Assembly: GCA_032622095.1 (NCBI GenBank)
Contig: CP136066.1
Location: 115,775,319-115,839,318 of the forward strand
Source: Siphonodentalium dalli
Lineage: Eukaryota > Mollusca > Scaphopoda > Gadilida > Siphonodentaliidae
Reading direction: 5' to 3'
DNA: 64,000 nucleotides
The number at the start of each line of letters is the position of its first letter. Position 1 is the stretch's first letter. This document shows positions 48,690 to 59,896 of this stretch, one piece after another. The notes beneath the pieces are model-generated. The model was not told where the DNA came from, did no database searches, and was given only the letters and a program-made list of their open reading frames with translations. The translations under genes and the position numbers were made by a program.

Positions 48690-49262
48690 CTGTTTTGCAC
48701 CTGTCTGTCCGTCCGTCCGTCCGTCCGTACGTACGTCCGAGGTCTGTTCATGTCATAACTTGAACAGTAGTGCTCGGATCTCAATGTAATTTGGTATGGA
48801 TGTTCACTACTATGAGGACATTAAAAAGAGGGTTCCATCGTTTTGTTCGGATTTTCCATTCTGGAGTTATTCATCTTTGTTTATCTGGAAATGTTGGCTT
48901 TTTGGTCCGTCTGGTGTCTGTTCATGTCGTAACTTCAACAGTTGTGCTGGGATCTCAATGAAATTTGGTATGGATGTTCACTACTATGAGGACATTCAAA
49001 AGACGGTTCCATTGTTCTGTTCTGCTTTTGCATTCTAGAGTTATTCATCTTTGTTTATCTGGAAAAGTTGGTTGTTTGGTCCATCCGATGTCTGTTCAGG
49101 TCATAACTTGAACAGTAATGCTCGGATCTCAATGAAATTTTGTATGGATGTTCACCAATATGAGGACATTTAATGGCACATTCAAATGTTTGTTTTGTTT
49201 TTATTGTTCTATAGTTACTCATCTCTGTTTATATGAAAATGCTGGTGTTTGGGTCCATCTGT
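48690..49262 (+). repeat. GTCC-microsatellite-led tandem repeat, period ~176 bp
   Basis: Begins with a T-run and ggggtatactg, then (gtcc)n at 48705-48726. Three copies of about 176 bp follow, starting at gtctgttcatgtcataactt near 48741, 48916 and 49091. Each contains gctcggatctcaatg or a variant, aatttggtatggatgttcac, tatgaggacatt and gagttattcatctttg. A dispersed repeat of this kind is, in my recollection, common in bivalve and other lophotrochozoan genomes. The in-frame ORFs are repeat products. Confidence 0.82.
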
Positions 49263-51040
49263 CTGAGTATAGCCCTCATAAGTTATAGATATGCCCACAC
49301 GAGGCGGTATGCCACGAGGGGGTATGCACCGGACGACAGTCCATCTCTTGTTATGCATAATTTTATGTGGTATCAATATTGGTAAAGACATTGGGCTCAG
49401 AGAAATATCAGGTGCGAACATTAGGGTACGCTAGAACCTGTATAGCTAGAGCATACACATAGTGGACCTGGACCATGACCCAGTTATGCCGCATATACAT
49501 AAACAGGAGCACCGAGCAATAATACAAATGTGTGTGGGGCGTTAACTTAATTGAGTGGTCGCTGTTGTCTCATTGGCTATATTTAGGAGGAATCGCCGTG
49601 ATATTTCGTGTGCATTTATAGTGGTAAATGTTTTTGTCAATACCGTGGGGCAGGTTTTTGGGTGCGTCTAAAATTCACCGAGTACGATATCATATCGGAG
49701 AAATGATCACCTCAGAAAAAAAAACATCGAGTTGTCATCGCGGGATGATTTAAGATTTTCTGACATTTAAATCTAAGATTCTGCTTCTAAATGCAGAAAT
49801 TAGTCAATAAATCTGATAAAATGTATTAAAACTTAGAAATAATTAGTATTTATTCAGTTTATTATGAAATAATAGCACAAATTTGGGCGGGTTTTGCAAC
49901 TTCCGTTTAAACTGTAATGCATATCTCAGAAATGGTTGACGTTAGAAGGCCATTAGTGAAAGAGCCGACACTTTGTACCTACTTCGTATCCAACCTGCCC
50001 CACGGTATTGACAAAAAATGCCAACCATTTACAGTGGTCCAATTGTATTTATATCTGACTCAGGCTCCGCTCAATTATCTATTTCAGAAAGAAGCTAAAA
50101 TAATGTCAGAACCAGAAGAAATAGAGCCCGATCTAGATGAATCGTTGTGTTAATTTTCTTATATTGAGCAGTGTGTAGCCCATACAATGTCTTTACCAAC
50201 GTATTCAACACGTATACAATGCGGAAAACGTCGACGTCACGAGTCACACATTACGTCAACTTTATCTTTTGAACAAGAACTACAAACTTTATTAATAAAG
50301 TCGCCTATCAGTTTGATAAAAATGGCTATAAATTACGACAGAAACGAATCAATAAACGCTAAATCTCGATGTTGAATAGTTCTAGTGTGTGTGTAATAAA
50401 ATACAACCACACATTATGTGTGCTTGGTGAGGAAATTAAATTATGCTGCAAGTTACAACTCGCGAATCATCGTTGTAACGTTGTAACATTCCGCGTAACA
50501 AACTCGTCCGTTAATTTTCACGTCATGCACACATATGTGTGGTTCTGTCTATTTTATATGAATGAATAATCATTCCAGAGTGTATTTATAAAATAATATA
50601 TGCCAGAAGTTGCATATTGTTGGCTTTAAAGAGCTAAATTGGAGCTTGGTCAATATTTACAACGTGCCTATCAACAATGCCACTTGCCTATCATAACAAG
50701 TTTGTGCTTTGCCATGAGCCTATCTGCGGAGGCAATATGCCTGTCATAAATTTGTGATATGACACTCAGGAAAATCGATATTTTTCCACGAAAAATATGT
50801 CTTTTATTGTGGATTTTGGTTTCATTGTATCAATGGAATGTGCATCTAGTGACATGTGTACATGAAGCCTACATATCGAGATTTCTACCATTTATATTAG
50901 GTAGTTTCTTTGATAAACGACAAAAACCGGTTGTAAAATTCGACAAATTAAGTAATAAAAAATATATCTAAAGGCACACGGCTATCACAAATGGTGTATG
51001 AATACACCAGTCATGGTCCTATCTAATGCCATAAGCGTTC
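49263..51040. other. no gene seen
   Basis: AT-rich. ORFs of 60-78 codons occur at 49917-50153, 50187-50375, 50369-50569 and 50759-50971. The first ends with an acidic run (EEIEPDLDES) and the last has a hydrophobic stretch, but none has a recognisable domain. I could not link them by plausible splice sites with confidence. Confidence 0.4.
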
Positions 51041-51094
51041 TAGCCGGGTGGATTCCAGATTTTATGATTTTCCTAAAATTCTGAGCACACGTGT

Positions 51095-51175
51095 GAAAAC
51101 CGCCACACAATATCACTACAGCAATATGCCTACCCACAGCCACCAGCCTATAGGGTTATCGGGCGTGATTATGCG
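51095..51175 (+). pseudogene. short LINE B fragment
   Basis: About 80 bp closely match the reverse complement of 47653-47735, including ccacacaatatcac, agcaatatgcctacccacag and ttatcgggcgtga. In the plus frame this reads SNMPTHSHQPIGLSGVI as in LINE B. It abuts the 3' edge of LINE A at about 51176, so A appears to have inserted into, or recombined with, a copy of B. Confidence 0.55.
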
Positions 51176-51177
51176 AC

Positions 51178-52602
51178 CGATCAATAAGAATATAAATTTT
51201 TCCTCCGGAAATTGTGAGCATAGATTCCATATACCGATCGTTCGTAGCGTGGGGTGAATGGTACGGAAATTACGGAATGCTGTTAAAGAGGAGTCGCCGG
51301 AGATACGATTATACCAGTCAAGTTCATCTAACTCCTTTACAGCTGTCCGTACCAAGCGTTTCCACACCACGGGCGATGGGAATTCATTGGAAATAGCATA
51401 TTCAATAAGGTGATGTTCAATATTATATTTACATAGAATGCACCATATGTCATGTATAAAAGATGTTTCGTCTGTTGACAGACCAGATATGAAATCATAC
51501 AAACGTCGTAGGAATAACTGTTTCGATGCTTTCTCGTGATTTGGCCCACAGAAAGCGCCAAGCATTGAGAGTTTCCGACGATCGATCCACGATTCTAGCG
51601 AGGAACAGCCTAGACAGCCTTGTGCAATAACTGTTCGGGTCCTCGTCGGAAAACCTTGCATATGCTTGATGCAAATTCTGTGGGCCTTCTCAAGCTTATT
51701 TGAGTTGTGTTTAGGTTCCAGAGAAGTTCACTGCCATACAACCCGGAAGAAATGACTATTGTTCTGTAAAGTTTGTATGAACTTTGAGGAGAGATACCAC
51801 CAGGGTATAGGCCAACATCGGAGAGGCCGAAATATGTCCCCCTTAATTTTGTGCATATGGCATCGACAAATTTGTTATTGAAATAAGATTTGGAAAGCAG
51901 AATTCCCAGGTGAGTATAGGAGTCAACTTCGCTGAGAAAGGATGATCCAAATGGCCATGATCTTGCACATTTATCGGCTTCTTGTTTTGATTCATTGAAA
52001 ACCATTATGACGGTTTTCGATGAATTATAACTGAAGCGCCATTTATTACTGTATTCAATGCATAATTCATATAAGCCAATAAGACCTGGGCGGGATAGAG
52101 AGAGAGAGAGAAGCATCATGTCATCGGCTTGGTGGGAGATGAACAATTCAATGAGTGGATACGAAGACCCAATTTTGATTTCTCAATAATATGGAGGAGA
52201 TCGTCTGCGTATATTTTGTACCACAGAGGTGATAATATTGATCCTTGTCTGGTTCATTGAGACAAGGAGAACCAGTCGGAATATGTTCCGTCGCTGCGGA
52301 TACAACATTTTATGCCAGATAATAATTCTCGTATGGTGAGCCATGTTTTGCCTTGTAATCCTCTGTGAAATAATTTATACAAGAGGCCATTTATCCATAC
52401 ACAGTCGAAAGCTTTACGCACGTCCAATAGACATGAATAAAGCTTATTGTGCTGTTCCCTGGCGTAACTAATACATTCTTGCACAAAACATGATGTCATG
52501 GTGCAAATGATCCCTTTTTCGAAACCATGTTGTAACGGATGGACGGCGATTGAAGATGGCATGTACGTTTCCAATCTAAGAGATATCACCCTCTCAAATA
52601 GC
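51178..52602 (-). pseudogene. LINE A, RT and C-terminal fragment (left piece)
   Basis: Three minus-strand ORFs cover the RT core and C-terminal region of an APE-type LINE. 52589-52254 has QHGFEKG and LDVRKAFD (RT motif with the first catalytic Asp) and ends at an in-frame TGA where the right-hand copy has a sense codon. 52146-51610 has the catalytic box as QADDMMLLS, then KTVIMVF and YTHLGILLSKS. 51661-51116 carries the thumb-to-C-terminal region with a Cys-rich stretch (IWCILCKYNIEHH). The frames shift near 52.16 and 51.64 kb. The 5' end of this piece (52602) is the edge of a 594-bp segment repeated at 57763-58355. Confidence 0.85.
52008..52602 (-). repeat. 594-bp duplicated segment of LINE A, left copy
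   Basis: Matches 57763-58355 at about 99% by eye, with only about five substitutions and a 6-base difference in a (ga)n run (52097-52112 versus 57852-57861). Both copies share the same frameshift just before the QADD box. Confidence 0.88.
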
Positions 52603-54011
52603 TCTCAAATATATATATATATTTTTTTAAACTAGGTCAAATGTTGTAATCCCCAAAAGCCTACCCGCCAGTCGAATGTTATGTCTGTTTAAAGATATGG
52701 TTGCCTTAGCCCTTAGTCAACTGCTTCAAATGTTACCTTTGCTGGGGAGATTCACATGGAGGGTGCCCATTCAGAACTGGTCGCTTACCTCCCCCTCAAG
52801 TGACAACTCACTAAGTCCTATAATAAAAATACAAACAAAAATTGGCTGTGTGACCTCATCAACTGAAGGATACAATGGTGATGTCTGAAATCCACTTGTT
52901 TATAACATATTTATTGATGGAAAAAAATAACACAGACCCCCCCACCAACCACTTTAAAAAAACATATTGCCACCCCAGCCACCCTCTCTGGATGCCAAAC
53001 ATCCCTGTGTTACAGCAAAATATCTCATACCGGTTAATATACTCACTTATATCTGTGAACTAAAACCCAGACACTTTTGACCTGCAATTTCTCCTGTTCA
53101 AGTTCAAGTGGGAACCCACTAATCCAGTACAGACGAATAAGTTCACGTTCCTTAACATTAAAATTAATTTTGTCAAAACCTCTAAAGGTCTCCAGTATAA
53201 TAATCACAAGCACCCTTGCTGAAACTCCACACATAAAAATGTAAACGGTCACAGCTCGAACACACAATGTCGCGTCGGCCAGCGTCGGCCTACATCTGAA
53301 TAACATGCAAAGTCCGCTTTTCACGACTCTTCTTCACGCCCTATTAATCTCGAACACACACATCAGCACACCGTACTATCGGTGATACGGAGGGCCATAA
53401 CGACAAAAATACCAGCTTTGAAAGGCTGGCCAGGTTTGTCTTACCAAATCCATTCTAAACAACTTAACGTAGTTACACACTATAGTCACCAGTTCCCATT
53501 ACTAATGCTGACCCTTCTCTGCGGATGCACGAAATCCTAAGCTCATACCTGTGTCCAAATCCAGTGGGAGGGGAGGGGGGGTGGCAGATATATTTTTAGA
53601 GTTTTCTGTTTCTTTTTAGAGTTTTCTGTTTCTGTTTTCCTCATCATGAAACTTCTAAATTCCCCACTAATTTCGGATCAACCCGTAAACAAATCTCCAT
53701 GATAATAATCCCAAGCACAATCCCTTTATTTTCAACATAGCTACCCGTTACTCAGCCGAAAACCCCCCTCATGCCAATCACCACCAAATATCAGTATGTA
53801 AATATTTGCAAATGTCTCCATGTTCTCATCATGTTTTCTCTGTTCTATTTATTGATCACTTCTGATTATTCATGTACATCATTTCCTATTGAAAATATCC
53901 AGAAAGTAAGAACGACAGTCAAGTCCATTTGTGAGGTGCCACTATCAGTATTGTTTGTTGAGTCGGAGTCCAGTTGCTTCCCTATATTGATTTCGAACCA
54001 CCGTCTGAAAT
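52603..54011. other. no gene seen; possible 5' UTR of LINE E in part
   Basis: Begins with a tatatata-then-T run at 52609-52627 immediately after the LINE A edge. Remaining sequence is mixed, with C-rich cacagacccccccaccaacc at 52931-52950 and G-rich gggaggggagggggggtgg at 53567-53585. The 70-93 codon ORFs have no recognised domain. The true 5' end of LINE E is not identifiable. Confidence 0.45.
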
Positions 54012-55712
54012 ATGACGTGTGTCTTGAATCAGTATAGGGCAGCAATTGGTATCTTCGACTCATCAAAACGACCACTAGCATCTAAAACTGTGAAAAATAG
54101 CAGCTATTACCTCGGAAAATACTTCAGTCCACCAAACGCAAGGTCGATACTTCTAATTACGCTCTGTCTACTACTTTTATCCGGCGATATCCATGTTAAC
54201 CCAGGACCGTTGTCTCAGACTAACGTTGAGAACTGTATATCACTTTTTCACTTTAACGTAAGGAGTATCCGAAATAAACTTGAAAAGATTGCAGACTTTA
54301 TTAACGAATTTGACATTTTATGTTTCACAGAAACCCATCTTGATCCATCTTATCATTCAGACCAACTAGAACTGGATGGATTTTGTACCCCCATTCGCAA
54401 AGACCGTGATTCAAAGGGTGGCGGTATATGTGTAATGTTCGCCGATCACCTAATATTTAATCGTAAGCCCGAATTAGAATTTGACTCTTCCTGCCTCTGG
54501 TTCGAAATCCACTCAAAGAAAACTCGAATTATTCTTGGAGTATCGTATAGATCTGATCAATTCTGCTCTCAAAACTATTGGACACTCCTGGAATCCTCAA
54601 TTGTAACCGCTCTCGAAATCTCAGAATATGTAGTCATCACTGGAGATTTTAACTCCAATTTCATGAATAGTTCATCGAAATTGAAAAATATAACGGATGG
54701 TTTCAGCATGAAAAATGCTATAAAGGTCCCAACGAGAGTTACCGCTAATTCAAGTACATTGCTTGACCCAATTATCACATCAAACTCTCTCCGTGTAATA
54801 GACGCCGATGTCCTAGATCTCGGAGTTTCAGACCACCTAGGTGTTTATGCTACATTATCATTTGAAAACAAGACCGCAGCGTCTTTTATAAGAAATGTGT
54901 GGAACTACAGAAAAGGTAACTTTTCCCATGCTAATAGCCTTCTTGCCCAAATCGACTGGAATGAGCTCATAACGCGTGCTTCTGATGTGAGCATAGCTGC
55001 CAATAACTTTAAACTAGAATTTCTATCCATAATGACGAAAACAATTCCACAATCGAAAGTTACAGTAAGAACCTCTGATAAAATCTGGTTCAATTCGGAC
55101 ATTCGTTTTGAAATACGAAAACGTGACAGAGTTAGGAAAAAAGCCATAAAAACAGGAAACCCAGAAGTCTGGAGAAAATATAAAAACATAAGAAACAAAG
55201 TCAATAATATGAAGAAGCACGCGAAAATCAAATTTGAAGAAAATGTGGAAGAAAGAATAAGTGAAGCATCTAACCCCCGAGACTTTTGGCGAATAATACA
55301 TTACCTGCTACAAAAGAAACGAGTAAAAAACATCCCCCCACTATTCAGCTCATCCGGCACTATCTCGGCTAACAATATCTCATATGCAATCGATGACATC
55401 GAAAAGGCAAAAATTTTGAACGACAGCTTCATTTCGAATTCTACCATTAATGACGCGAATCATAATCTGCCTAACTTTCCGAAACGCAGCGCAAACACTA
55501 TGCCAGATTTGGTTTTCACAGAATCCGAAGTTGAGTTAGCCATAAAATCTTTTAAACTTAACAAAGCCCATGGGCACGATGGGATTAGTGTTAGAATGCT
55601 CCGCGAAACAGCAAAATCAATAGCCCGCCCACTCGTCCTTCTATTCAGGAAATCTATCAATACAGAGAAATTCCCCGAGTCCTGGAAATCCGCAAACGTG
55701 ATCCCGATTTAA
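54012..55712 (+). pseudogene. LINE E, ORF2 N-terminal part: 2A-like motif, APE endonuclease, linker, start of RT
   Basis: A 566-codon frame. A hydrophobic run (about residues 46-56) is followed by GDIHVNPGP at 58-66. Then comes an endonuclease/exonuclease/phosphatase-type APE domain at about 78-285, with FNVRS near 82 (Asn), CFTETHLD near 104-111 (Glu), GDFN at 211-214 and SDH at 273-275. These are the catalytic positions of the target-nicking nuclease. A basic linker (about 350-410) precedes an N-terminal RT region with KAHGHDGIS. The frame ends at a TAA in the NVIPI position, within the RT fingers, where the family normally continues. The same frame resumes just after (KNYRPISLLP) but is then cut by a deletion. 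The Met at 54012 may not be the native start. Confidence 0.9.
54183..54209 (+). other. 2A-like peptide motif at the N-terminus of the LINE E ORF2
   Basis: Codes for GDIHVNPGP directly after a Leu-rich run. The ribosome-skipping 2A consensus is D(V/I)ExNPGP; the Glu is His here, so activity is uncertain. 2A and 2A-like sequences at the N-terminus of APE-type LINEs are known from other invertebrates. A functional one would release the short hydrophobic leader from the polyprotein. Confidence 0.6.
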
Positions 55713-57266
55713 AAAAAAGATGATCCCGCTGATGCTAAAAATTACCGACCAATTTCACTTCTACCTTGTGTAGCCAAAACCACAACCTGTGCCAATCCCT
55801 TGATAAAGGACTATTTACATGTTCTATATTCTGTGATATATCTAAAGCTTTTGAAAGGGTTTGGCATAGGGGACTGATTCATAAATTGAATGCTTACGGA
55901 TTAGAAGGAAACATATTGCATTGGATAGAAGACTATCTAGATAACCGGACACAAAGAGTCCTAGTCAATGATACATTTTCAAAATATGAGATCATCCCAG
56001 CAGGAGTGCCACAGGGGTATATCCTGGGACCATTTTTTGTTCCTCGTCTATATAAATGATTTAGCCGACGGTATTGAATCTGCAACGAGAATGTATGCGG
56101 ATGACACCTACCTCACGAGCAGCCACTTTGATCATAATATACTTGAACATACTATGAATAGCGACTTAGACAAAATTACAGCGTGGTCCAGAAACTGGCT
56201 GGTCAGCTTTAACCCAACTAAAACAGTTGGCATGTCCTTTTCATTAGTTGCGCCCTCAACAGAGAAACCGAACCTAAATTTAGTAGGAAACTCAATTGAC
56301 TTCGTGGACAAGCATAAACATTTAGGTCTGGAACTCCTATCAAATCTCAAATGGAACGCCCATATTGAAGGCTCAGTCAAAAGAATTGTCTCGCGCCTAT
56401 CTCAACTCCGACGGTTTAAATATCAACTTGGCAGGAAAACCATTGAAATTATTTACAAAACATATATATTACCCTTATTTGATTACTCGGATGCAGTGTG
56501 GGACAATGCTTCGGATTACTTGTTAGAGAAGCTTGACCAGCTTCATATCGACGCTGGGCGCATAGTCAGTGGTATCACCCGTTCTGCTTCGGATAATATG
56601 GTACTACAGGAAGTTGGCTGGCCTTCACTATACAAAAGACGTCAAATACATAAATTGCAGGCACTCTATAAAATAGTTAATAATTTAGCACCTTCCTTTC
56701 TATCCACCATACTTCCCCCCATATCACATGAAGTTGCAGATTATAATTGGCGTCGTCCCAGTAAATTTTATTCATACTATAGCAACACTGAACACTTCAA
56801 ACAATCATTTTTCCCAGTGATAGTCTTAGAATGGAATAAACTTCCCAAATTAATCACCGACGCGGACCAATTTTCTACCTCTAAAACCGACTTGAACCTG
56901 ATAGATCCCACGCTCAGTCCCCCTCAACATTTTTACGCTGGACGCAGAAAATACAACATTGTTCATTGTCGCATACGTAATTTCTGTAGTGAACTCCGAT
57001 CTGATATGTTCAACAATTTCATCGCTGATAGCCCCGCATGTCCCTGTGGAAATCGATATGAGGACGCCTATCACTATTTCTTCATGTGCCCATTGTACCA
57101 AAGAGAGCGCTCCGAATTTCTAGTGAAAATGACCCGTGAAAATATCGCAATAACCGATACTGCTGAACTCATGTGTGGAATACCCGATGTCTCGTCCCAA
57201 AAAAATAAGAAATTATTTCTCATCACACAGCAATATATTGCAGCGACCAAGCGTTTTGATCCCTAA
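55713..57266 (+). pseudogene. LINE E, RT palm, thumb and C-terminal zinc-like tail
   Basis: After the stop at 55712 and a deletion near 55775 of part of the RT fingers, frame 55766-56059 gives FCDISKAFERVWH (first catalytic Asp region) and AGVPQGYILGP. A one-base shift in a T-run near 56030-56040 moves to the frame ending at 57266, which contains FLVYINDLADG, the catalytic box MYADDTYL, a KTV-type motif and KHLGLEL. It ends with a Cys/His cluster (CPCGNRYEDAYHYFFMC) near residue 370 of that frame. The original enzyme would nick target DNA and prime reverse transcription there. This copy has at least one nonsense codon, one deletion and one frameshift, so it is dead. Confidence 0.9.
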
Positions 57267-57755
57267 ATGGTCTTATTTGTTTTACTTCCGAATCCACTTA
57301 AAATTGCTTCCGGAATTAAAATTTGTTACGTGGCAGTCACCTCACATATGGACAAACCTCACATTCGAACATTTCGTTCGGATTAGTTATCTGTATTGCC
57401 TTCCTGAGCACAACAGTAACCAAAAATCGAATACAAGTGTTTCATTGTTTCTACCGCCATAATACAAATACAACAATACCTAATTATATTAACACTCGCG
57501 CCAATCGTACCAAATACTTCAAATCGTCCTTAAACACAAATTTCCACGGCCAGTAGCCAACCTAGATCTAGCCCGATCATCTCTGGAAGGCAATACATAT
57601 TACGTACGTCAAAACTTATCACCATGTAAATACGTTTGTATCGTCATCTTGATTTCATGTGTGTTGCTATATTGTGTTAGGAGAGGGGCTTCATAAGTTG
57701 TAAAAACTTGTGCCCCAATCCCCTTTGTATATTATGCAAATAAAATATGTTTTAG
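57267..57755 (+). mobile_element. LINE E 3' UTR with terminal stem-loop
   Basis: About 490 bp of non-coding sequence. Near the end, 57685-57716 can fold: GGGG pairs with CCCC and CATAAGTT with AACTTGTG (one G-U), with a GTAAA loop and a 3-base bulge. It is followed by tttgtatattatgcaaataa and an aataaa. A structured 3' end is what LINE reverse transcriptases recognise in related families. The junction with LINE A is at about 57756-57763. Confidence 0.65.
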
Positions 57756-57762
57756 ACGATCA

Positions 57763-58355
57763 AGACGGTTTTCGATGAATTATAACTGAAGCGCCATTTA
57801 TTACTGTATTCAATGCATAATTCATATAAGCCAATAAGACCTGGGCGGGATAGAGAGAGAAGCATCATGTCATCGGCTTGGTGGGAGATGAACAATTCAA
57901 TGAGTGGATACGAAGACCCAATTTTGATTTCTCAATAATATGGAGGAGATCGTCTGCGTATATTTTGTACCACAGAGGTGATAATATTGATCCTTGTCTG
58001 GTTCCTTGAGAGAAGGAGAACCAGTCGGAATATGTTCCGTCGCTGCGGATACAACATTTTATGCCAGATAATAATTCTCGTATGGTGAGCCATGTTTTGC
58101 CTTGTAATCCTCTGTGAAATAATTTATACAAGAGGCCATTTATCCATACACAGTCGAAAGCTTTACGCACGTCCAATAGACATGAATAAAGCTTATTGTG
58201 CTGTTCCCTGGCGTAACTAATACATTCTTGCACAAAACATGATGTCATGGTGCAACTGATCCCTTTTTCGAAACCATGTTGTAACGGATGGACGGCGATT
58301 GAAGATGGCATGTACGTTTCCAATCTAAGATATATCACCCTCTCAAATAGCTTGT
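57763..58355 (-). repeat. 594-bp duplicated segment of LINE A, right copy
   Basis: Partner of 52008-52602. Direct orientation, about 5.16 kb of other DNA between the copies (including all of LINE E). Confidence 0.88.
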
Positions 58356-59896
58356 AAATGGCAGGTAATATGGTAATTGCTCTATAGCTATCAAAGCTGT
58401 CTTTAGGTTTTCGTCCACCCTTGTAAAGAGACACCATGACGCCCCGTTTTGCTGCAAGAGGTACGTGTGAGTATTCAAACATATATGAGAATAAATGTGC
58501 GAGGCAATTGAGCAACGCTTCACCACCGAAAATGATGTGCTCATAGGAAATTGAGTCGTATCCATGTGCTTTGTTCCTATCTAATCTGTTGAGTAATTTA
58601 CTGAGTTCATATACGATCACAGGGTGTGTAATAAGTACATCACATGAGCTTGAGGATGAGTGACTGGTGGTGTTATTGATGAAATTATTTACAGAGTTAT
58701 AGTTGTCTACATCATATAATGGATCAGTTGACTCCGTGAAGATTGATTCATAATATTCAGCCCATGCGCCAACTATCTCCGATCTATATACCTCTGAGAG
58801 TTGTGCCGTTATGTTTGAAGAACGAGAGAGAACGGTTGTGGCCCTTTCTGTTATTTTTCAGTAGGCGGTAGAACGTTGCTAAGTCAAGCTCGGCTAGATT
58901 GTCAAGATCAGAGTGCTTATCGCACAAAAATTTACTGGATTTTCTACGGTGAACAGAACGGAAGTTACGTTTTGCATCTTTATAGTTAGCATATGAAGGA
59001 AATAAGTTGCCTCTTGGTCGGCCATCTTGAATCCAGAGGACTCGTAATTCGTCCATTACTTTATGCAGGGCACGAAGTTCATCGTCCCAGAAAGGCTTCA
59101 GGTGCCTTTGAAATTTTGATATGGGAATGACTTCCCTGGATGAACGCAGAAGCGCGTTTACTATATCGTTGTAATATTGATCCAACAAGAATATATCGGT
59201 AATTTGAACTGAGGAAGGTACGATTCCAATTTCGAATGGTAATTTTCAAGAAGATCAGTGTTGTTATTTAAAAGCTTCCATTTGAATTTCTCTTGAACAT
59301 GACTGAAGTTGGCTGTCTGAGAACAGTTGAGATCAAATTCTATAGACATTTCGATAGGTCTATGATTGGAAACATTAAGGGAAGCGTCATCAAATATCTG
59401 AGCATTAAGTACCTGGTGTAAATCGCATGACCGGATAAGAAAATGGTCGATATTAGACCCGACTGAAGAATCATCAGCAGGTATACGAATGTTGTTATAT
59501 TTGAGTCGGCGCAGAGGACTTCAATGACAGACTTTAAAGAGAAGCGTGTCAGAAATTCTTGAAATCGCTTATTACGAGCGTCACTTCTCGACAACGTCCC
59601 ATTGAAGTCACCCATCAGGATTGGAGTACCTAGAGGTATGTAAAATTCTAAGATATCGTACAATGACTTGATATAAGCATCGTATAGTTCGACTGGAGAG
59701 TTTGAGGTTGGTAAGTATACTTGAAATATCATGAAAGAATTTGGATTAATTTCGAGCTGTATAGCTGCTATGCGGTCATCGTCAAGGTCGATGACTGAAA
59801 TTTTAGAGTCGTGACGTTCGTGCCATAAGATGCTGACCCCACCAGCGGTTCTCCCTCTCTGATTTGGCTGTCGTTGTCTTTGATCGTAGACTGTGT
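57763..59896 (-). pseudogene. LINE A, endonuclease-to-RT fragment (right piece)
   Basis: Minus-strand frames from right to left. First is APE endonuclease residues with GGVSILWH, FQVYLPTS and MGDFNGTL (in 59999-59340; the first ~40 codons of that ORF belong to the flanking repeat F). The nuclease C-terminus is shifted by one base near 59.50 kb, where VSNHRPIE reads in the new frame. A linker region follows (59188-58784), again in another frame. Then comes the RT in 58620-57865, with NKAHGYDSIS, FDSYRAITILPAIYKLFE, LDVRKAFD and GTRQGSILSP. The frame breaks just before the QADD box. The element is 5'-truncated inside the nuclease and interrupted at 57763. Multiple frameshifts make it non-functional. 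Confidence 0.87.

Noticed and set aside
51048-51257. Plus-strand 69-codon ORF as an independent gene
   Set aside because: Its N-terminal part is unassigned, its middle is the LINE B fragment, and its end is antisense to LINE A.
52008-58355. 594-bp direct repeats as a LINE E target-site duplication
   Set aside because: LINE target duplications are usually short. About 1.4 kb of unassigned DNA also lies between the left copy and the LINE E frame, and local duplication explains the shared frameshift.
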